Below, piece after piece: positions 28,983 to 37,199 of a DNA stretch of 50,217 bases (the stretch's first letter is position 1; every line of letters begins with the position of its first letter). The notes under the pieces are model-generated. The model ran no database searches and was not told the origin of the DNA. It saw only the letters and a program-made list of their open reading frames with translations. Location of the stretch: assembly GCA_947457465.1 (NCBI GenBank), contig CANGWB010000013.1, positions 1-50,217 of the forward strand, given 5' to 3'. A program made the position numbers and the translations under genes. This stretch comes from Chitinophagaceae bacterium (GTDB lineage: Bacteria > Bacteroidota > Bacteroidia > Chitinophagales > Chitinophagaceae).

Positions 28983-29843
28983 TCAACGGAGCTTCCCTAA
29001 ACATTCCCGCAACGCCTCCTTCCAATCCCGAGGCTTCAATCCAAATACCTCGCTGATTTTATCAGTATTCAGTAAAGAAAAGCGTGGACGCTTCGCAGGC
29101 GTAGGATAATCAGATGTCGGTATAGCTTCGACCTTGCAAGTCGCCCCGATCTGCGCTCGGATCTCAATTGCGAAATCAAACCAGCTGATCCTGCCCGCAT
29201 TGCTGAAATGATAAATGCCAGCAACCCATTTTCCGGATCGCAAAATATCGAGTATGGCCCTGGCTAGGTCTGGAGCATATGTTGGTGAACCTATTTGATC
29301 GTTCACCACACGGATCGATTCCTTCTCTTGGAGGAGTCCCAACATCGTGCGAACAAAATTCTTACCGAACGGGGCAAACACCCAGGAAGTCCGAATGACG
29401 ATGCTGTTCGGACAAAATTGAAACGCCTGCTTCTCCCCTTCCAGTTTAGAAGCCCCATATACGGATTGAGGCCCCGTAGCATCCGTCTCCACATAAGGCT
29501 TGTCAGACTCCCCGTCAAACACATAATCCGTTGAAACATGAATGAACCGAGCCCCATGGCCAGCACACCAGGCCGCCAATACCCCAACTGATTCCCCGTT
29601 CACTTGATAGGCCAGGTCTTTCTCTTGTTCTGCCCGATCCACCGCTGTATAGGCCGCTGCGTTAATCACCACATCCGGCTTGATCCCCGCCAAAAAATTA
29701 CGCACCAGCTCAAAATGATGAATCGGCATATCGGATCGTGATAAAAACACGAACTGAAATTCCGGATAGTCAACTGCAAGTTCATGGATCGAACGACCCA
29801 ATTGACCCTGCGAACCGGTAACAGCTATCGTTAGCTTTTTCAT
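28983..29843 (-). CDS. rfbD: dTDP-4-dehydrorhamnose reductase
   Basis: 286 residues, short-chain dehydrogenase fold. It makes dTDP-L-rhamnose from the 4-keto sugar in the last step of the pathway. The NAD(P) loop is VTGSQGQLGRSI (about residues 8-19). STDYVFDGESDKPYVE and the catalytic YGASKLEGE (YxxxK) are both present. It follows rfbC by 4 bases. rfbA and rfbB are not in the window. Confidence 0.92.
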   Translation of the reverse strand: MKKLTIAVTGSQGQLGRSIHELAVDYPEFQFVFLSRSDMPIHHFELVRNFLAGIKPDVVINAAAYTAVDRAEQEKDLAYQVNGESVGVLAAWCAGHGARFIHVSTDYVFDGESDKPYVETDATGPQSVYGASKLEGEKQAFQFCPNSIVIRTSWVFAPFGKNFVRTMLGLLQEKESIRVVNDQIGSPTYAPDLARAILDILRSGKWVAGIYHFSNAGRISWFDFAIEIRAQIGATCKVEAIPTSDYPTPAKRPRFSLLNTDKISEVFGLKPRDWKEALRECLGKLR

Positions 29844-29847
29844 TCGA

Positions 29848-30396
29848 TTAGAAGGGTGATGTTAAATCGGTCAGCAGCGGCAGTACCTGATCCTTTTCTG
29901 AAATGATAGCCTCCGATTCAGAAATCATCCAATTGATCCCCAAAGCAGGATCGCCAAAGTATAATCCGCCCTCAGCAGACTTATTATAAAAGCCATCACA
30001 TTTATAGAGCACCTCCGCCCGCTCAGAGAGCACAGAAAAACCATGTGCAAAACCCGGGGGGATCAAAAACTGTTTTTTGTTCTCGGCCGATAATTCGATT
30101 GCTATGTGCTTACCATAGGTTGGCGATCCTTTTCGTATGTCAACGGCCACATCCAGGATCACGCCTTGCAACACACGGATAAGTTTAGCCTGTGCAAAAG
30201 GTGGTGCTTGAAAATGTAAACCACGGATCACACCTCTAGACGAAGACGATTGATTATCCTGCACCCAGCGGCAAGAAATACCTTTTTCGATAAAGACTGA
30301 TTCGTTGTAAGACTCAAAAAAATAACCCCGTGCATCCTCAAACACCCGAGGTGTTAAAATGAATAATCCTTCAATAGATGTGGTTTCGATCTGCAT
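29848..30396 (-). CDS. rfbC: dTDP-4-dehydrorhamnose 3,5-epimerase
   Basis: 182 residues, cupin-type epimerase acting before RfbD. Conserved features are FEDARGYFFESYNE, WVQDNQSSSSRGVIRGLHFQ (the catalytic His in LHFQ), VDIRKGSPTYG and PPGFAHGFSVLS. ATG at 30396 is chosen; the longer frame starts at TTG 30408 and would run into the upstream gene. The start shares one base with the stop of the sugar dehydrogenase gene (TAATG), so translation is probably coupled. Confidence 0.93.
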   Translation of the reverse strand: MQIETTSIEGLFILTPRVFEDARGYFFESYNESVFIEKGISCRWVQDNQSSSSRGVIRGLHFQAPPFAQAKLIRVLQGVILDVAVDIRKGSPTYGKHIAIELSAENKKQFLIPPGFAHGFSVLSERAEVLYKCDGFYNKSAEGGLYFGDPALGINWMISESEAIISEKDQVLPLLTDLTSPF

Positions 30397-31688
30397 TATA
30401 AACTCCAATAATTTCGACTCTTAATTCGGTTTCGATAGATCCCTTTCAGGTCCGCGATCATCGCATGCGGCTTGGTAATAGAGGCAAAATAGGCATCATC
30501 CAATCCTCGGTAGGCCTTGTGGGGAACGGGTATGATCACGGCATCATATTCACGGCCCACCTCTTCTGTCAAGCCAAATCCATATTCGTGCATTAATTCC
30601 GCTGAATCGGCATGCGGATCGACAACATCCACCTGAAGGAAAAACTCCTTCAGCCCGTTGATCACATCACACACTTTTGAATTTCGTATATCACTAACGT
30701 CCTCTTTGAAGGTGGCGCCCTTCACTAGTACGCGGGCCTGCCTTGGGTCACCGATATGGCGGATGATATGCTGAACTACTTTATTGGCAACATACCTGCC
30801 CATGCTGTCATTTATATTCCGGCCGGCCAGGATCACCTCTGAATGATATCCCAACTCCTTGGCCTTGTGCGTCAGGTAATAAGGATCCACACCGATGCAA
30901 TGTCCGCCGACTAAACCGGGTTGGAATTTCAGAAAATTCCACTTGGTACCCGCCGCTTCCAATACCTCATAGGTATTGATCCCGATCCGATCGAATATGA
31001 TCGATAGTTCATTCATCAAGGCAATGTTCAGATCGCGTTGTGTGTTCTCAATAATCTTGGCTGCCTCCGCCACTTTGATGCTAGAGGCGCGATGCACCCC
31101 TGCATCCACCACCAATTCATAGGTTTTTGCGATCTGGTCCAGCGACTCAGCATCAGAGCCGGAGACTACCTTGATGATGCGGGCAAGGGTATGTTCTTTG
31201 TCACCCGGATTGATTCTTTCCGGAGAATATCCCAACTTGAAATCAATTCCCATCTTGAGACCAGAGATTTTCTCCATGATAGGCAGACAATCTTCCTCCG
31301 TGCATCCGGGATAAACAGTCGACTCAAAAACTACATAATCCCCTTTCTTCAACACTTTTCCCACGGTCTCCGATGCACGCTGCACCGGTGTCAGATCCGG
31401 CACATTGTGTTCATCGACCGGCGTAGGCACCGCAACGATATAAAAACTAGCCTGCTTCAAAACCTCCAACGAGTCGGTGAATTCAATATCACAACCCTCA
31501 AACTCGGACCGCTCCAGTTCATTGCTTGGATCGACCCCCTGCTTCATTAACTCAACGCGCTGGGCATTGATGTCAAAACCGATTACGGAGATCCTACGTG
31601 CAAATGCTAAAGCGATCGGCAAACCCACATAACCAAGTCCGATCAGAGCCAGCTTTTTCTCTTTACGAAGAAGTTGTTCGTAAATCAT
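30396..31688 (-). CDS. UDP-sugar 6-dehydrogenase (WecC/TviB-like nucleotide sugar dehydrogenase)
   Basis: 430 residues. Family members oxidise C6 of a UDP-sugar to a uronic acid in two NAD-dependent steps. The Rossmann loop is GLGYVGLP (17-24), the central part has YSPERINPGD, and the catalytic Cys264 lies in GGHCIGVDPYY. The sequence FKEDVSDIRNSK is typical of the C-terminal domain. YSPERINPGDKEH suggests the UDP-N-acetylhexosamine dehydrogenase branch rather than UDP-glucose, but the substrate cannot be fixed here. It lies between the DegT aminotransferase (1 base upstream) and rfbC, in a surface-polysaccharide run. Confidence 0.85.
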   Translation of the reverse strand: MIYEQLLRKEKKLALIGLGYVGLPIALAFARRISVIGFDINAQRVELMKQGVDPSNELERSEFEGCDIEFTDSLEVLKQASFYIVAVPTPVDEHNVPDLTPVQRASETVGKVLKKGDYVVFESTVYPGCTEEDCLPIMEKISGLKMGIDFKLGYSPERINPGDKEHTLARIIKVVSGSDAESLDQIAKTYELVVDAGVHRASSIKVAEAAKIIENTQRDLNIALMNELSIIFDRIGINTYEVLEAAGTKWNFLKFQPGLVGGHCIGVDPYYLTHKAKELGYHSEVILAGRNINDSMGRYVANKVVQHIIRHIGDPRQARVLVKGATFKEDVSDIRNSKVCDVINGLKEFFLQVDVVDPHADSAELMHEYGFGLTEEVGREYDAVIIPVPHKAYRGLDDAYFASITKPHAMIADLKGIYRNRIKSRNYWSL

Positions 31689-31689
31689 A

Positions 31690-32820
31690 TTAATTCAAAT
31701 AAGCTAAAACAGATTCGATGATGTATGTCAATTGATCGGCCTCCATTTCCGTGTGGATCGGCAGGGAAATCACCGCCTCGGTGAGAGCATCGGTGACAGG
31801 CAAGTTCAGGGAAGCAGACCCGAATGAAGCGAACATATCTTGTCGATGACCAGGTACGGGATAATAAATCATGGAAGGAATACCACGATCTGACAAAAAA
31901 TTTACCATCCCATCCCGATCGACACCTTTTGCCAACTTCAACGTGTATTGATGAAACACATGTTTGGAATAAGATGCCCTGAATGGCGTAGTTAGCTGGG
32001 GATGACCAGCAAAAGCTTTGTCGTATTGGTCAGCTACAGCTTGACGAGCCTGGTTGTAGCCATCCAATTCCCGCAGTTTGATCCGGAGAATAGCGGCCTG
32101 AATGGAATCCAAACGACTGTTACACCCAACGATCTCATGGTAATATCTTTTCCGCTGTCCGTGGTTAGCGATCATTCGCAACTTCTCGGCTAATTCAGTA
32201 TCGTTTGTGAATATCGCCCCCCCATCGCCATAGGCGCCTAAATTTTTTGAGGGATAAAAAGAAGTACAGCCGATATGACCCATGGTGCCAGTCTTGGCAA
32301 CACGACCATCAGAAAACTGATAATCGCAACCGATGGCCTGGGCATTATCCTCGATCACAAAAAGATCATGTTCGCGGGCAATTTGCAAGATCTCCTCCAT
32401 CGGGGCGGCATGACCGTACAGATGAACAGGCACAATGGCCTTTGTACGTGGCGTAATGGCGGCTCGGATGGAAGTAGGATCGATACAGAATGTTTGGGGA
32501 TCTACCTCCACAAATACGGGTGTTAAACGAAGTAAGGCAATCACCTCGGTTGTTGCGATATAGGTAAAAGAAGGCGTGATCACTTCATCGCCTGGTTGAA
32601 GCCCCAACGCCATCATGGCGATCTGGAGTGCATCCGTACCGTTCGCACAAGGGATCACATGCGCCACTTTCAGATAAGCAGCCAATTCCTCAGAAAAGGC
32701 CTGAACCGGTTTGCCTCCGATGAAGGCCGAGCTTTCCAGTACGTCCAGAACGGCCTGGTCAACCTCGGATCGGATCCGGTGATACTGACTGCGGGTGTCA
32801 ACCATTTGAATGGGTCGCAT
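31690..32820 (-). CDS. DegT/DnrJ/EryC1-family sugar aminotransferase
   Basis: 376 residues. PLP enzyme of the kind that aminates keto-sugar nucleotides for surface glycans. The PLP lysine is K192 in FYPSKNLGAYGDGGA, and the ring-stacking Asp is D158 in VIEDNAQAIG. The C-terminus has IPSMIYYPVPGHRQDMF. ATG at 32820 (MRPIQMVDTRSQY) is chosen: a longer frame to 32985 would cross a minus-strand -7 box and gives an unrelated low-complexity start. It is first in the operon with the sugar dehydrogenase, rfbC and rfbD, and is divergent from waaA. Confidence 0.88.
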   Translation of the reverse strand: MRPIQMVDTRSQYHRIRSEVDQAVLDVLESSAFIGGKPVQAFSEELAAYLKVAHVIPCANGTDALQIAMMALGLQPGDEVITPSFTYIATTEVIALLRLTPVFVEVDPQTFCIDPTSIRAAITPRTKAIVPVHLYGHAAPMEEILQIAREHDLFVIEDNAQAIGCDYQFSDGRVAKTGTMGHIGCTSFYPSKNLGAYGDGGAIFTNDTELAEKLRMIANHGQRKRYYHEIVGCNSRLDSIQAAILRIKLRELDGYNQARQAVADQYDKAFAGHPQLTTPFRASYSKHVFHQYTLKLAKGVDRDGMVNFLSDRGIPSMIYYPVPGHRQDMFASFGSASLNLPVTDALTEAVISLPIHTEMEADQLTYIIESVLAYLN

Positions 32821-32839
32821 AGGTAGAATTGAAGTCGGA

Positions 32840-32847
32840 CAAAAATA
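32840..32847 (-). promoter_or_regulatory. -7 box for the sugar aminotransferase operon
   Basis: TATTTTTG on the minus strand fits the consensus and lies 20 bases before the ATG at 32820. The -33 element is not clear. Confidence 0.5.
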
Positions 32848-32878
32848 ACCGAATTCGGTGGGGTAAGAGGCATTGGAG

Positions 32879-32886
32879 TACATTTG
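32879..32886 (+). promoter_or_regulatory. -7 box for waaA
   Basis: TACATTTG fits the consensus; a weak TTCG lies 21 bases upstream (32854-32857). It falls inside the longest open frame of waaA, which argues for a start after 32890. Confidence 0.55.
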
Positions 32887-32900
32887 TTGAGAACCCGAAT

Positions 32901-34172
32901 TTGTTTTCCTTGAGCCTTCTTTTTTATCGCTTGTTCTGTTGGATTTATCCTGTTCTACTGGGATTGGCTGCGCCCTTTCACCCAAAGGCCCGGGCCTGGG
33001 TAAAAGGCAGAAAAGATATTTTCAAACGACTGGAGCGAATACAAGGAAACGCCCCCCTTGTTTGGATGCATTGCGCGTCGTTGGGAGAGTTTGAACAAGG
33101 GCGACCCGTATTGGAGTCCATTCGAAAGCAATATCCCAACTACAAGATCCTTCTAACCTTTTTCTCTCCCTCCGGATTTGAACATCAAAAAAACTATTCT
33201 GGTGCTGATTTCGTTGAATACTTACCAATGGACGGTCCGCGAACCGCTAAACGATTCATTGAATTCGTAGATCCGAAACTGGTGATCTTTGTTAAATACG
33301 AATTCTGGTTTTATTACCTGAAGAAGCTGCACTATAGAAACATCCCGCTACTGTTGATCTCTGCCTATTTCAGACCCGATATGTCCTTTTTCCGTTGGTA
33401 CGGAAAATTGCCTCGAAAAATGCTATCCCGGTTCGATCACATCTTTGTTCAGGATGATCAATCCCGGCGGTTGCTACATGAAGTTGATATCAGCTCCAAT
33501 GTGGAAGTAGCCGGTGATACCCGATTCGACCGCGTGGTGGAAATCGCTGCTTCAAACAATAAATCAGATGGATCTGAATTGTTCACGCCAAACAGCCGAT
33601 CGATCGTTGTCGGAAGCAGTTGGCCTACAGATGAACAGCTCTGGGCATCGGTACGACCGTGGACACGCACAATCGGCATCCGATTGATCCTCGTACCCCA
33701 CGAACTATCGCCTACTCATATTGAAAGCATCATCAAACTATTCCCCGGGGCACAGAAATATTCAGAAATACAACAAGGTAACCGATTTGAATCGGATGTT
33801 TTGATCGTTGACCGAATCGGTCTATTGGCAAAACTTTATCGATTTGCATGGGTCAATTTTGTAGGGGGCGGATTCAATGCCGGAGGAGTTCACAACGTCT
33901 TGGAAGCGGCCGTTTTTGGCCGGCCCGTGATCACCGGACCGCGTATCGAAAAATACAGAGAGGCCTTAGAGCTCTTAGCTGCGAGCGGATCGATCGCTTT
34001 ACCGATTGATAAGGCTGCTGAGGCCCTGCAGAAGCTCCTGGCCGAATGGGATCTGGATGAGTCAACGGCAAATGAAATGGGCAGTAAAGCAGGAGAATAT
34101 GTTCGGAAACGCACAGGAGCGGTTCAGCGGATCTTGGCTTACATTCAGGAAAACCGTCTCCTCACCAACTGA
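32901..34172 (+). CDS. waaA: 3-deoxy-D-manno-octulosonic acid (Kdo) transferase
   Basis: About 423 residues. WaaA adds Kdo to the lipid A precursor on the inner face of the inner membrane. An N-terminal membrane anchor (SLLFYRLFCWIYPVLLGLAA) precedes KGRKDIF. Conserved glycosyltransferase parts include WMHCASLGEFEQGRPVLE (with the catalytic Glu), FVKYEFWFYYL, VAGDTRFDRV, VPHELSP and the late GGGFNAGGVHNVLEAAVFGRPVITGP. The start is non-ATG: TTG at 32901 (or 32910) follows a -7 box and matches the family N-terminus, whereas TTG at 32829 would lie upstream of the promoter. The 3' end overlaps the convergent unknown gene by 28 bases. Confidence 0.88.
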   Translation: MFSLSLLFYRLFCWIYPVLLGLAAPFHPKARAWVKGRKDIFKRLERIQGNAPLVWMHCASLGEFEQGRPVLESIRKQYPNYKILLTFFSPSGFEHQKNYSGADFVEYLPMDGPRTAKRFIEFVDPKLVIFVKYEFWFYYLKKLHYRNIPLLLISAYFRPDMSFFRWYGKLPRKMLSRFDHIFVQDDQSRRLLHEVDISSNVEVAGDTRFDRVVEIAASNNKSDGSELFTPNSRSIVVGSSWPTDEQLWASVRPWTRTIGIRLILVPHELSPTHIESIIKLFPGAQKYSEIQQGNRFESDVLIVDRIGLLAKLYRFAWVNFVGGGFNAGGVHNVLEAAVFGRPVITGPRIEKYREALELLAASGSIALPIDKAAEALQKLLAEWDLDESTANEMGSKAGEYVRKRTGAVQRILAYIQENRLLTN

Positions 34173-34891
34173 TCGAACTGCCTGACTAAGGGATGATCAA
34201 TAGGCCAACCCAGTTTAGTTTTTAATTCGCGGTTTATCCAAAAATCGGCTTCCGGAAAAATCTGAAACTGGTTAATGGTTTTTATGCTTCGTTCATACAT
34301 CGCTTCATCGTTACGAAACAACTCTCGTACAAATTGAAAACGCTCATTGACCCCAATGGCCTTACGCAGATCCGTGATAGGTCCCACGCTCAGCCTATCC
34401 AACCTGTCCACCGAAGGCGACTTCAGCTGATCATTCAAGGAAGGTACTTCGGCCAGCAACTGCTCATTCAATTCAATTCCCCGGTGCATGTATAGAGTGG
34501 GGACTTCTTCCATCACATCAAAGGCGACGGGTGCGGATACTGGCTGAATCGGCTCCATCGGTTCTACTTGAAACTCTTCATCAAACAACACCAATGGGGC
34601 GGATTTGGGTTTCGGTTTTGGCTTGGGTTCAGTAGCTTTCTTTTCAACCTCAGTGGGATCGTTCGCGTCGGACTCGAGAAAGGAGCTATGCGTTGAATCG
34701 GTTGATATCGGTAAGGGGGTTACGGGCAGTACCACTGCAACTTTCGCGGTGCCGAGATTTCTGTTGGGAGAATCGAACGCGCGCTCCAGCTCCAGATTCA
34801 ATAAGGCGATCGTTTGCCTCAACTGCTCCGGGCTTACGTCCCCCTGCAATTGCCGATTGAGTTCTTCTACCAGTAGCCTGAATCGTTCCAT
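34145..34891 (-). CDS. Conserved Bacteroidota protein of unknown function
   Basis: 248 residues with no hydrophobic segment. The N-terminal helix (MERFRLLVEELNRQL) is followed by a low-complexity acidic/proline linker with a KPKPKPKP run near residue 93. The C-terminal third looks ordered: DLRKAIGVNERFQFVRELF, NDEAMYERSIKTINQF, then FWINRELKTKLGW. I know this C-terminal motif as recurring in uncharacterised Bacteroidota proteins, but not its role. The gene overlaps the end of waaA by 28 bases and is divergent from tdk. A cytoplasmic scaffold or regulator is one guess; nothing in the sequence proves it. Confidence 0.72.
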   Translation of the reverse strand: MERFRLLVEELNRQLQGDVSPEQLRQTIALLNLELERAFDSPNRNLGTAKVAVVLPVTPLPISTDSTHSSFLESDANDPTEVEKKATEPKPKPKPKSAPLVLFDEEFQVEPMEPIQPVSAPVAFDVMEEVPTLYMHRGIELNEQLLAEVPSLNDQLKSPSVDRLDRLSVGPITDLRKAIGVNERFQFVRELFRNDEAMYERSIKTINQFQIFPEADFWINRELKTKLGWPIDHPLVRQFDQLVRRRFS

Positions 34892-34895
34892 TCGC

Positions 34896-34903
34896 TATTT
34901 TTG
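34896..34903 (+). promoter_or_regulatory. -7 box for tdk
   Basis: TATTTTTG fits the consensus, 39 bases before the tdk ATG. The -33 element is unclear. Confidence 0.5.
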
Positions 34904-34942
34904 AGCGCTTTGTTGGTGGTAAAATAACAAAAACTAATTCAC

Positions 34943-35506
34943 ATGTTCATCGAACCAAATACGAGTGGCCAGCGCAGAGGGAGTATTGAAGTGATCTGCG
35001 GTTCCATGTTCAGCGGAAAGACGGAAGAATTGATCCGCCGACTCAAACGCGTGAAGATCGCCAACCAACAGGCGGCCATCTTTAAGCCGGCGCTCGATAC
35101 CCGTTATGATAAGCAACAGATCGTATCACACGACACCAATGCCATCGATTCCAAACCGGTAGAGCAATCCCGTAAGATACTTGAACTGGCTGGCACCGCC
35201 GAAGTCATCGGTATCGACGAAGCACAATTTTTCGATGCTGAGCTCCCCGAGGTGTGTGAGGAGCTAGCCAAAAAAGGCATTCGGGTGATCATCGCCGGAC
35301 TGGATATGGATTACCTGGGTAAACCATTCGGTCAAATGCCGAACCTGCTCGCAAAAGCAGATTTCGTAACGAAACTGCATGCCATTTGCATGCAATGCGG
35401 CCACCTTGCGAATTATTCGTACAGAAAAGTGGTTGATGACGCACAGGTACTGCTGGGAGCAAAGGATTCTTATGAGCCCAGATGTCGGAGTTGCTACGAA
35501 AAGTAA
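34943..35506 (+). CDS. tdk: Thymidine kinase
   Basis: 187 residues, type II thymidine kinase, phosphorylating thymidine in the salvage pathway. The P-loop is GSMFSGKT (20-27). DEAQFFD near residue 93 is the Walker B-like motif, and the lasso/zinc region has CMQCG and CRSCYEK Cys pairs. It is the first gene of a plus-strand run; ccmB follows after 14 bases. Confidence 0.96.
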   Translation: MFIEPNTSGQRRGSIEVICGSMFSGKTEELIRRLKRVKIANQQAAIFKPALDTRYDKQQIVSHDTNAIDSKPVEQSRKILELAGTAEVIGIDEAQFFDAELPEVCEELAKKGIRVIIAGLDMDYLGKPFGQMPNLLAKADFVTKLHAICMQCGHLANYSYRKVVDDAQVLLGAKDSYEPRCRSCYEK

Positions 35507-35520
35507 ACATCCAGCAAGCT

Positions 35521-36168
35521 ATGCAAGCCATTTGGACACTCTTTAAAAAGGATTTACTGTTGGAAATCCGCCAACAGTATAGCTTTTACGGCATACTCCT
35601 GTATGCCCTATCTACCTTGTTTGTATTGTATTTATCGATGGACGCTCCAGAGCCAAGGGTTTGGAACGGACTTTTTTGGATGATCCAGTTATTTATTTGC
35701 ACCAATGCCGTGGCAAAGGGTTTTTTACAAGAAAGCCGAGGGCGCTGGCTTTACTACTACACGCTTGCCCACCCCATTACGATCGTATTAGCCAAATTGC
35801 TTTTTAATACGATCCTGATGGGGTTTATGAGCCTGATCAGCCTCATTTTGTTCAGATTATTTTTAGGCGCCCCATTTCTCGATCCGATCCGATTTTTCGG
35901 CATCGTTCTATTAGGCGGAATTAGCTTAAGTCTCGTGTTCAGTTTTCTGGCTGCTATTGCCGCCAAAGCGCAGCAGAACGCAGCGATACTCGCGATATTG
36001 GGATTTCCGCTCATTTTGCCCCAACTGATCCTGCTTCAGCAAATTTCTACTACTCAATTTAGTGGCAATACGGATTTCGACCTGATACCTGTGGCCTTGT
36101 TGATCGGACTAGATGCCCTGGTCGTGATTCTGTCCACGATTCTCTTTCCTTTCATTTGGAAAGAATAA
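35521..36168 (+). CDS. ccmB: Heme exporter protein CcmB
   Basis: 215 residues with six predicted membrane spans. CcmB is the membrane part of the CcmABCD transporter that frees holo-CcmE during cytochrome c maturation. After IWTLFKKDLLLEIRQQY comes the first span; NAVAKGFLQESRGRWLYYYTLAHP is quoted by its core GFLQESRGRWLYYYTLA, a typical CcmB cytoplasmic loop. ATG at 35521 is chosen because the in-frame ATG at 35482 would overlap tdk and lengthen the protein beyond the family start. The ATPase gene ccmA is not in the window. Confidence 0.87.
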   Translation: MQAIWTLFKKDLLLEIRQQYSFYGILLYALSTLFVLYLSMDAPEPRVWNGLFWMIQLFICTNAVAKGFLQESRGRWLYYYTLAHPITIVLAKLLFNTILMGFMSLISLILFRLFLGAPFLDPIRFFGIVLLGGISLSLVFSFLAAIAAKAQQNAAILAILGFPLILPQLILLQQISTTQFSGNTDFDLIPVALLIGLDALVVILSTILFPFIWKE

Positions 36169-36212
36169 AAAATTATTCACGTCTCTCTCTGACAAGGATG
36201 ACCGGGTCACCT

Positions 36213-36220
36213 TAATTTTG
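36213..36220 (+). promoter_or_regulatory. -7 box for ccmC
   Basis: TAATTTTG fits the consensus and ends 25 bases before the ccmC ATG. The -33 region is weak, so ccmC may also be read from the ccmB transcript. Confidence 0.5.
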
Positions 36221-36245
36221 CAGAACGTCTATTAGGACATCTTTC

Positions 36246-36962
36246 ATGAGCCAAGTACCACGTTACATGCACCGTCACTGGTGGAAAATTTCCGGAATCA
36301 TCCTCTTGGCTTATACCATCATAGCCGGTTTGCTCGGACCGGTTCCTAGATTACCGCTGCTTCAAGAAACGATCCGTAACCTGTACTTCCATGTTTGCAT
36401 GTGGTTCGGGATGATGATACTCTTCACGGTTTCAGTTGTTCAAGCCATCCTGTATCTCCGAAAAATGGATCGAAGACATGACCTGGCCAGCCGTCATTTT
36501 GCCGGCGTAGGTATGCTTTATGGCCTACTCGGTTATGCCACCGGTGCATTATGGGCGGCATACACCTGGGCCGATCCGAATATCCCATTCGCAGAATCCT
36601 TCAGCACCATTGCCCGCGATCCCAAACTGATCGGTGCGGCGATTTCTTTACTGGTCTATTTTGCTTACTTGGTACTGCGCGATTCGATCCCGGATATCGA
36701 TCGTCGCGCACGCATCAGCGCCGTCTATAACATTTTTGCGTATGTGATCCTCTTCCCCGCGATCTGGATCCTGCCACGCGTGCTGGAAAGTTTACATCCC
36801 GGCCAGGATGGCAACCCAGCACTGGATGTTAAGAACGATATCAGTTCTGGCATGCGCATCGTATTCTACCCCGCGGTGATCGGCTGGACCCTACTCGGGG
36901 TTTGGATCGCCACGCTTCGGATACGAACTGAATTACTGAAAGAAAAACAATACAACCCATGA
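36246..36962 (+). CDS. ccmC: Heme-handling protein CcmC (cytochrome c biogenesis)
   Basis: 238 residues with six membrane spans. CcmC presents heme to CcmE on the periplasmic side. A heme-ligand His is seen in RNLYFHVCMWFGMM, and the tryptophan-rich periplasmic stretch reads ALWAAYTWADPN, a variant of the WWD motif. It is followed by the CcmD-like gene with an ATGA overlap. A CcsA-type protein of the other maturation system is less likely given ccmB and the small downstream gene. Confidence 0.86.
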   Translation: MSQVPRYMHRHWWKISGIILLAYTIIAGLLGPVPRLPLLQETIRNLYFHVCMWFGMMILFTVSVVQAILYLRKMDRRHDLASRHFAGVGMLYGLLGYATGALWAAYTWADPNIPFAESFSTIARDPKLIGAAISLLVYFAYLVLRDSIPDIDRRARISAVYNIFAYVILFPAIWILPRVLESLHPGQDGNPALDVKNDISSGMRIVFYPAVIGWTLLGVWIATLRIRTELLKEKQYNP

Positions 36963-37153
36963 ACTGGTTATCTATCTCCTCCGTACAGCTGTTGCAATCC
37001 GCCGCTAAACCGGCCGTGTCAATGGCTGAACTGATGCGAAGTGATGGCCGCATCTATGTGGTCATCGGCGTGATGCTGACCATCCTGTTGGGTATCACAT
37101 TGTACCTATATCGTCTTGATAAAAAGATCAGAAAATTAGAAAAACGATCCTAA
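36959..37153 (+). CDS. CcmD-family small membrane protein
   Basis: 64 residues with one membrane span (about 33-51, [19 protein letters not shown]) and a basic C-terminus ([12 protein letters not shown]). This fits CcmD, the small helper of CcmABC, in position and build; sequence similarity in this family is weak. The start overlaps the ccmC stop (ATGA), indicating coupled translation. ccmE, often next, is absent; gdhA follows. Confidence 0.7.
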   Translation: MNWLSISSVQLLQSAAKPAVSMAELMRSDGRIYVVIGVMLTILLGITLYLYRLDKKIRKLEKRS

Positions 37154-37199
37154 TCCACTCTTACGTCTCTACCGATTGCTCAACCATAAATTAATCAGC

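Noticed and set aside
32821-32985. N-terminal extension of the DegT-type aminotransferase
   Set aside because: The extra 55 residues are low-complexity, cross the promoter region and overlap the start of waaA. The family start matches ATG 32820.
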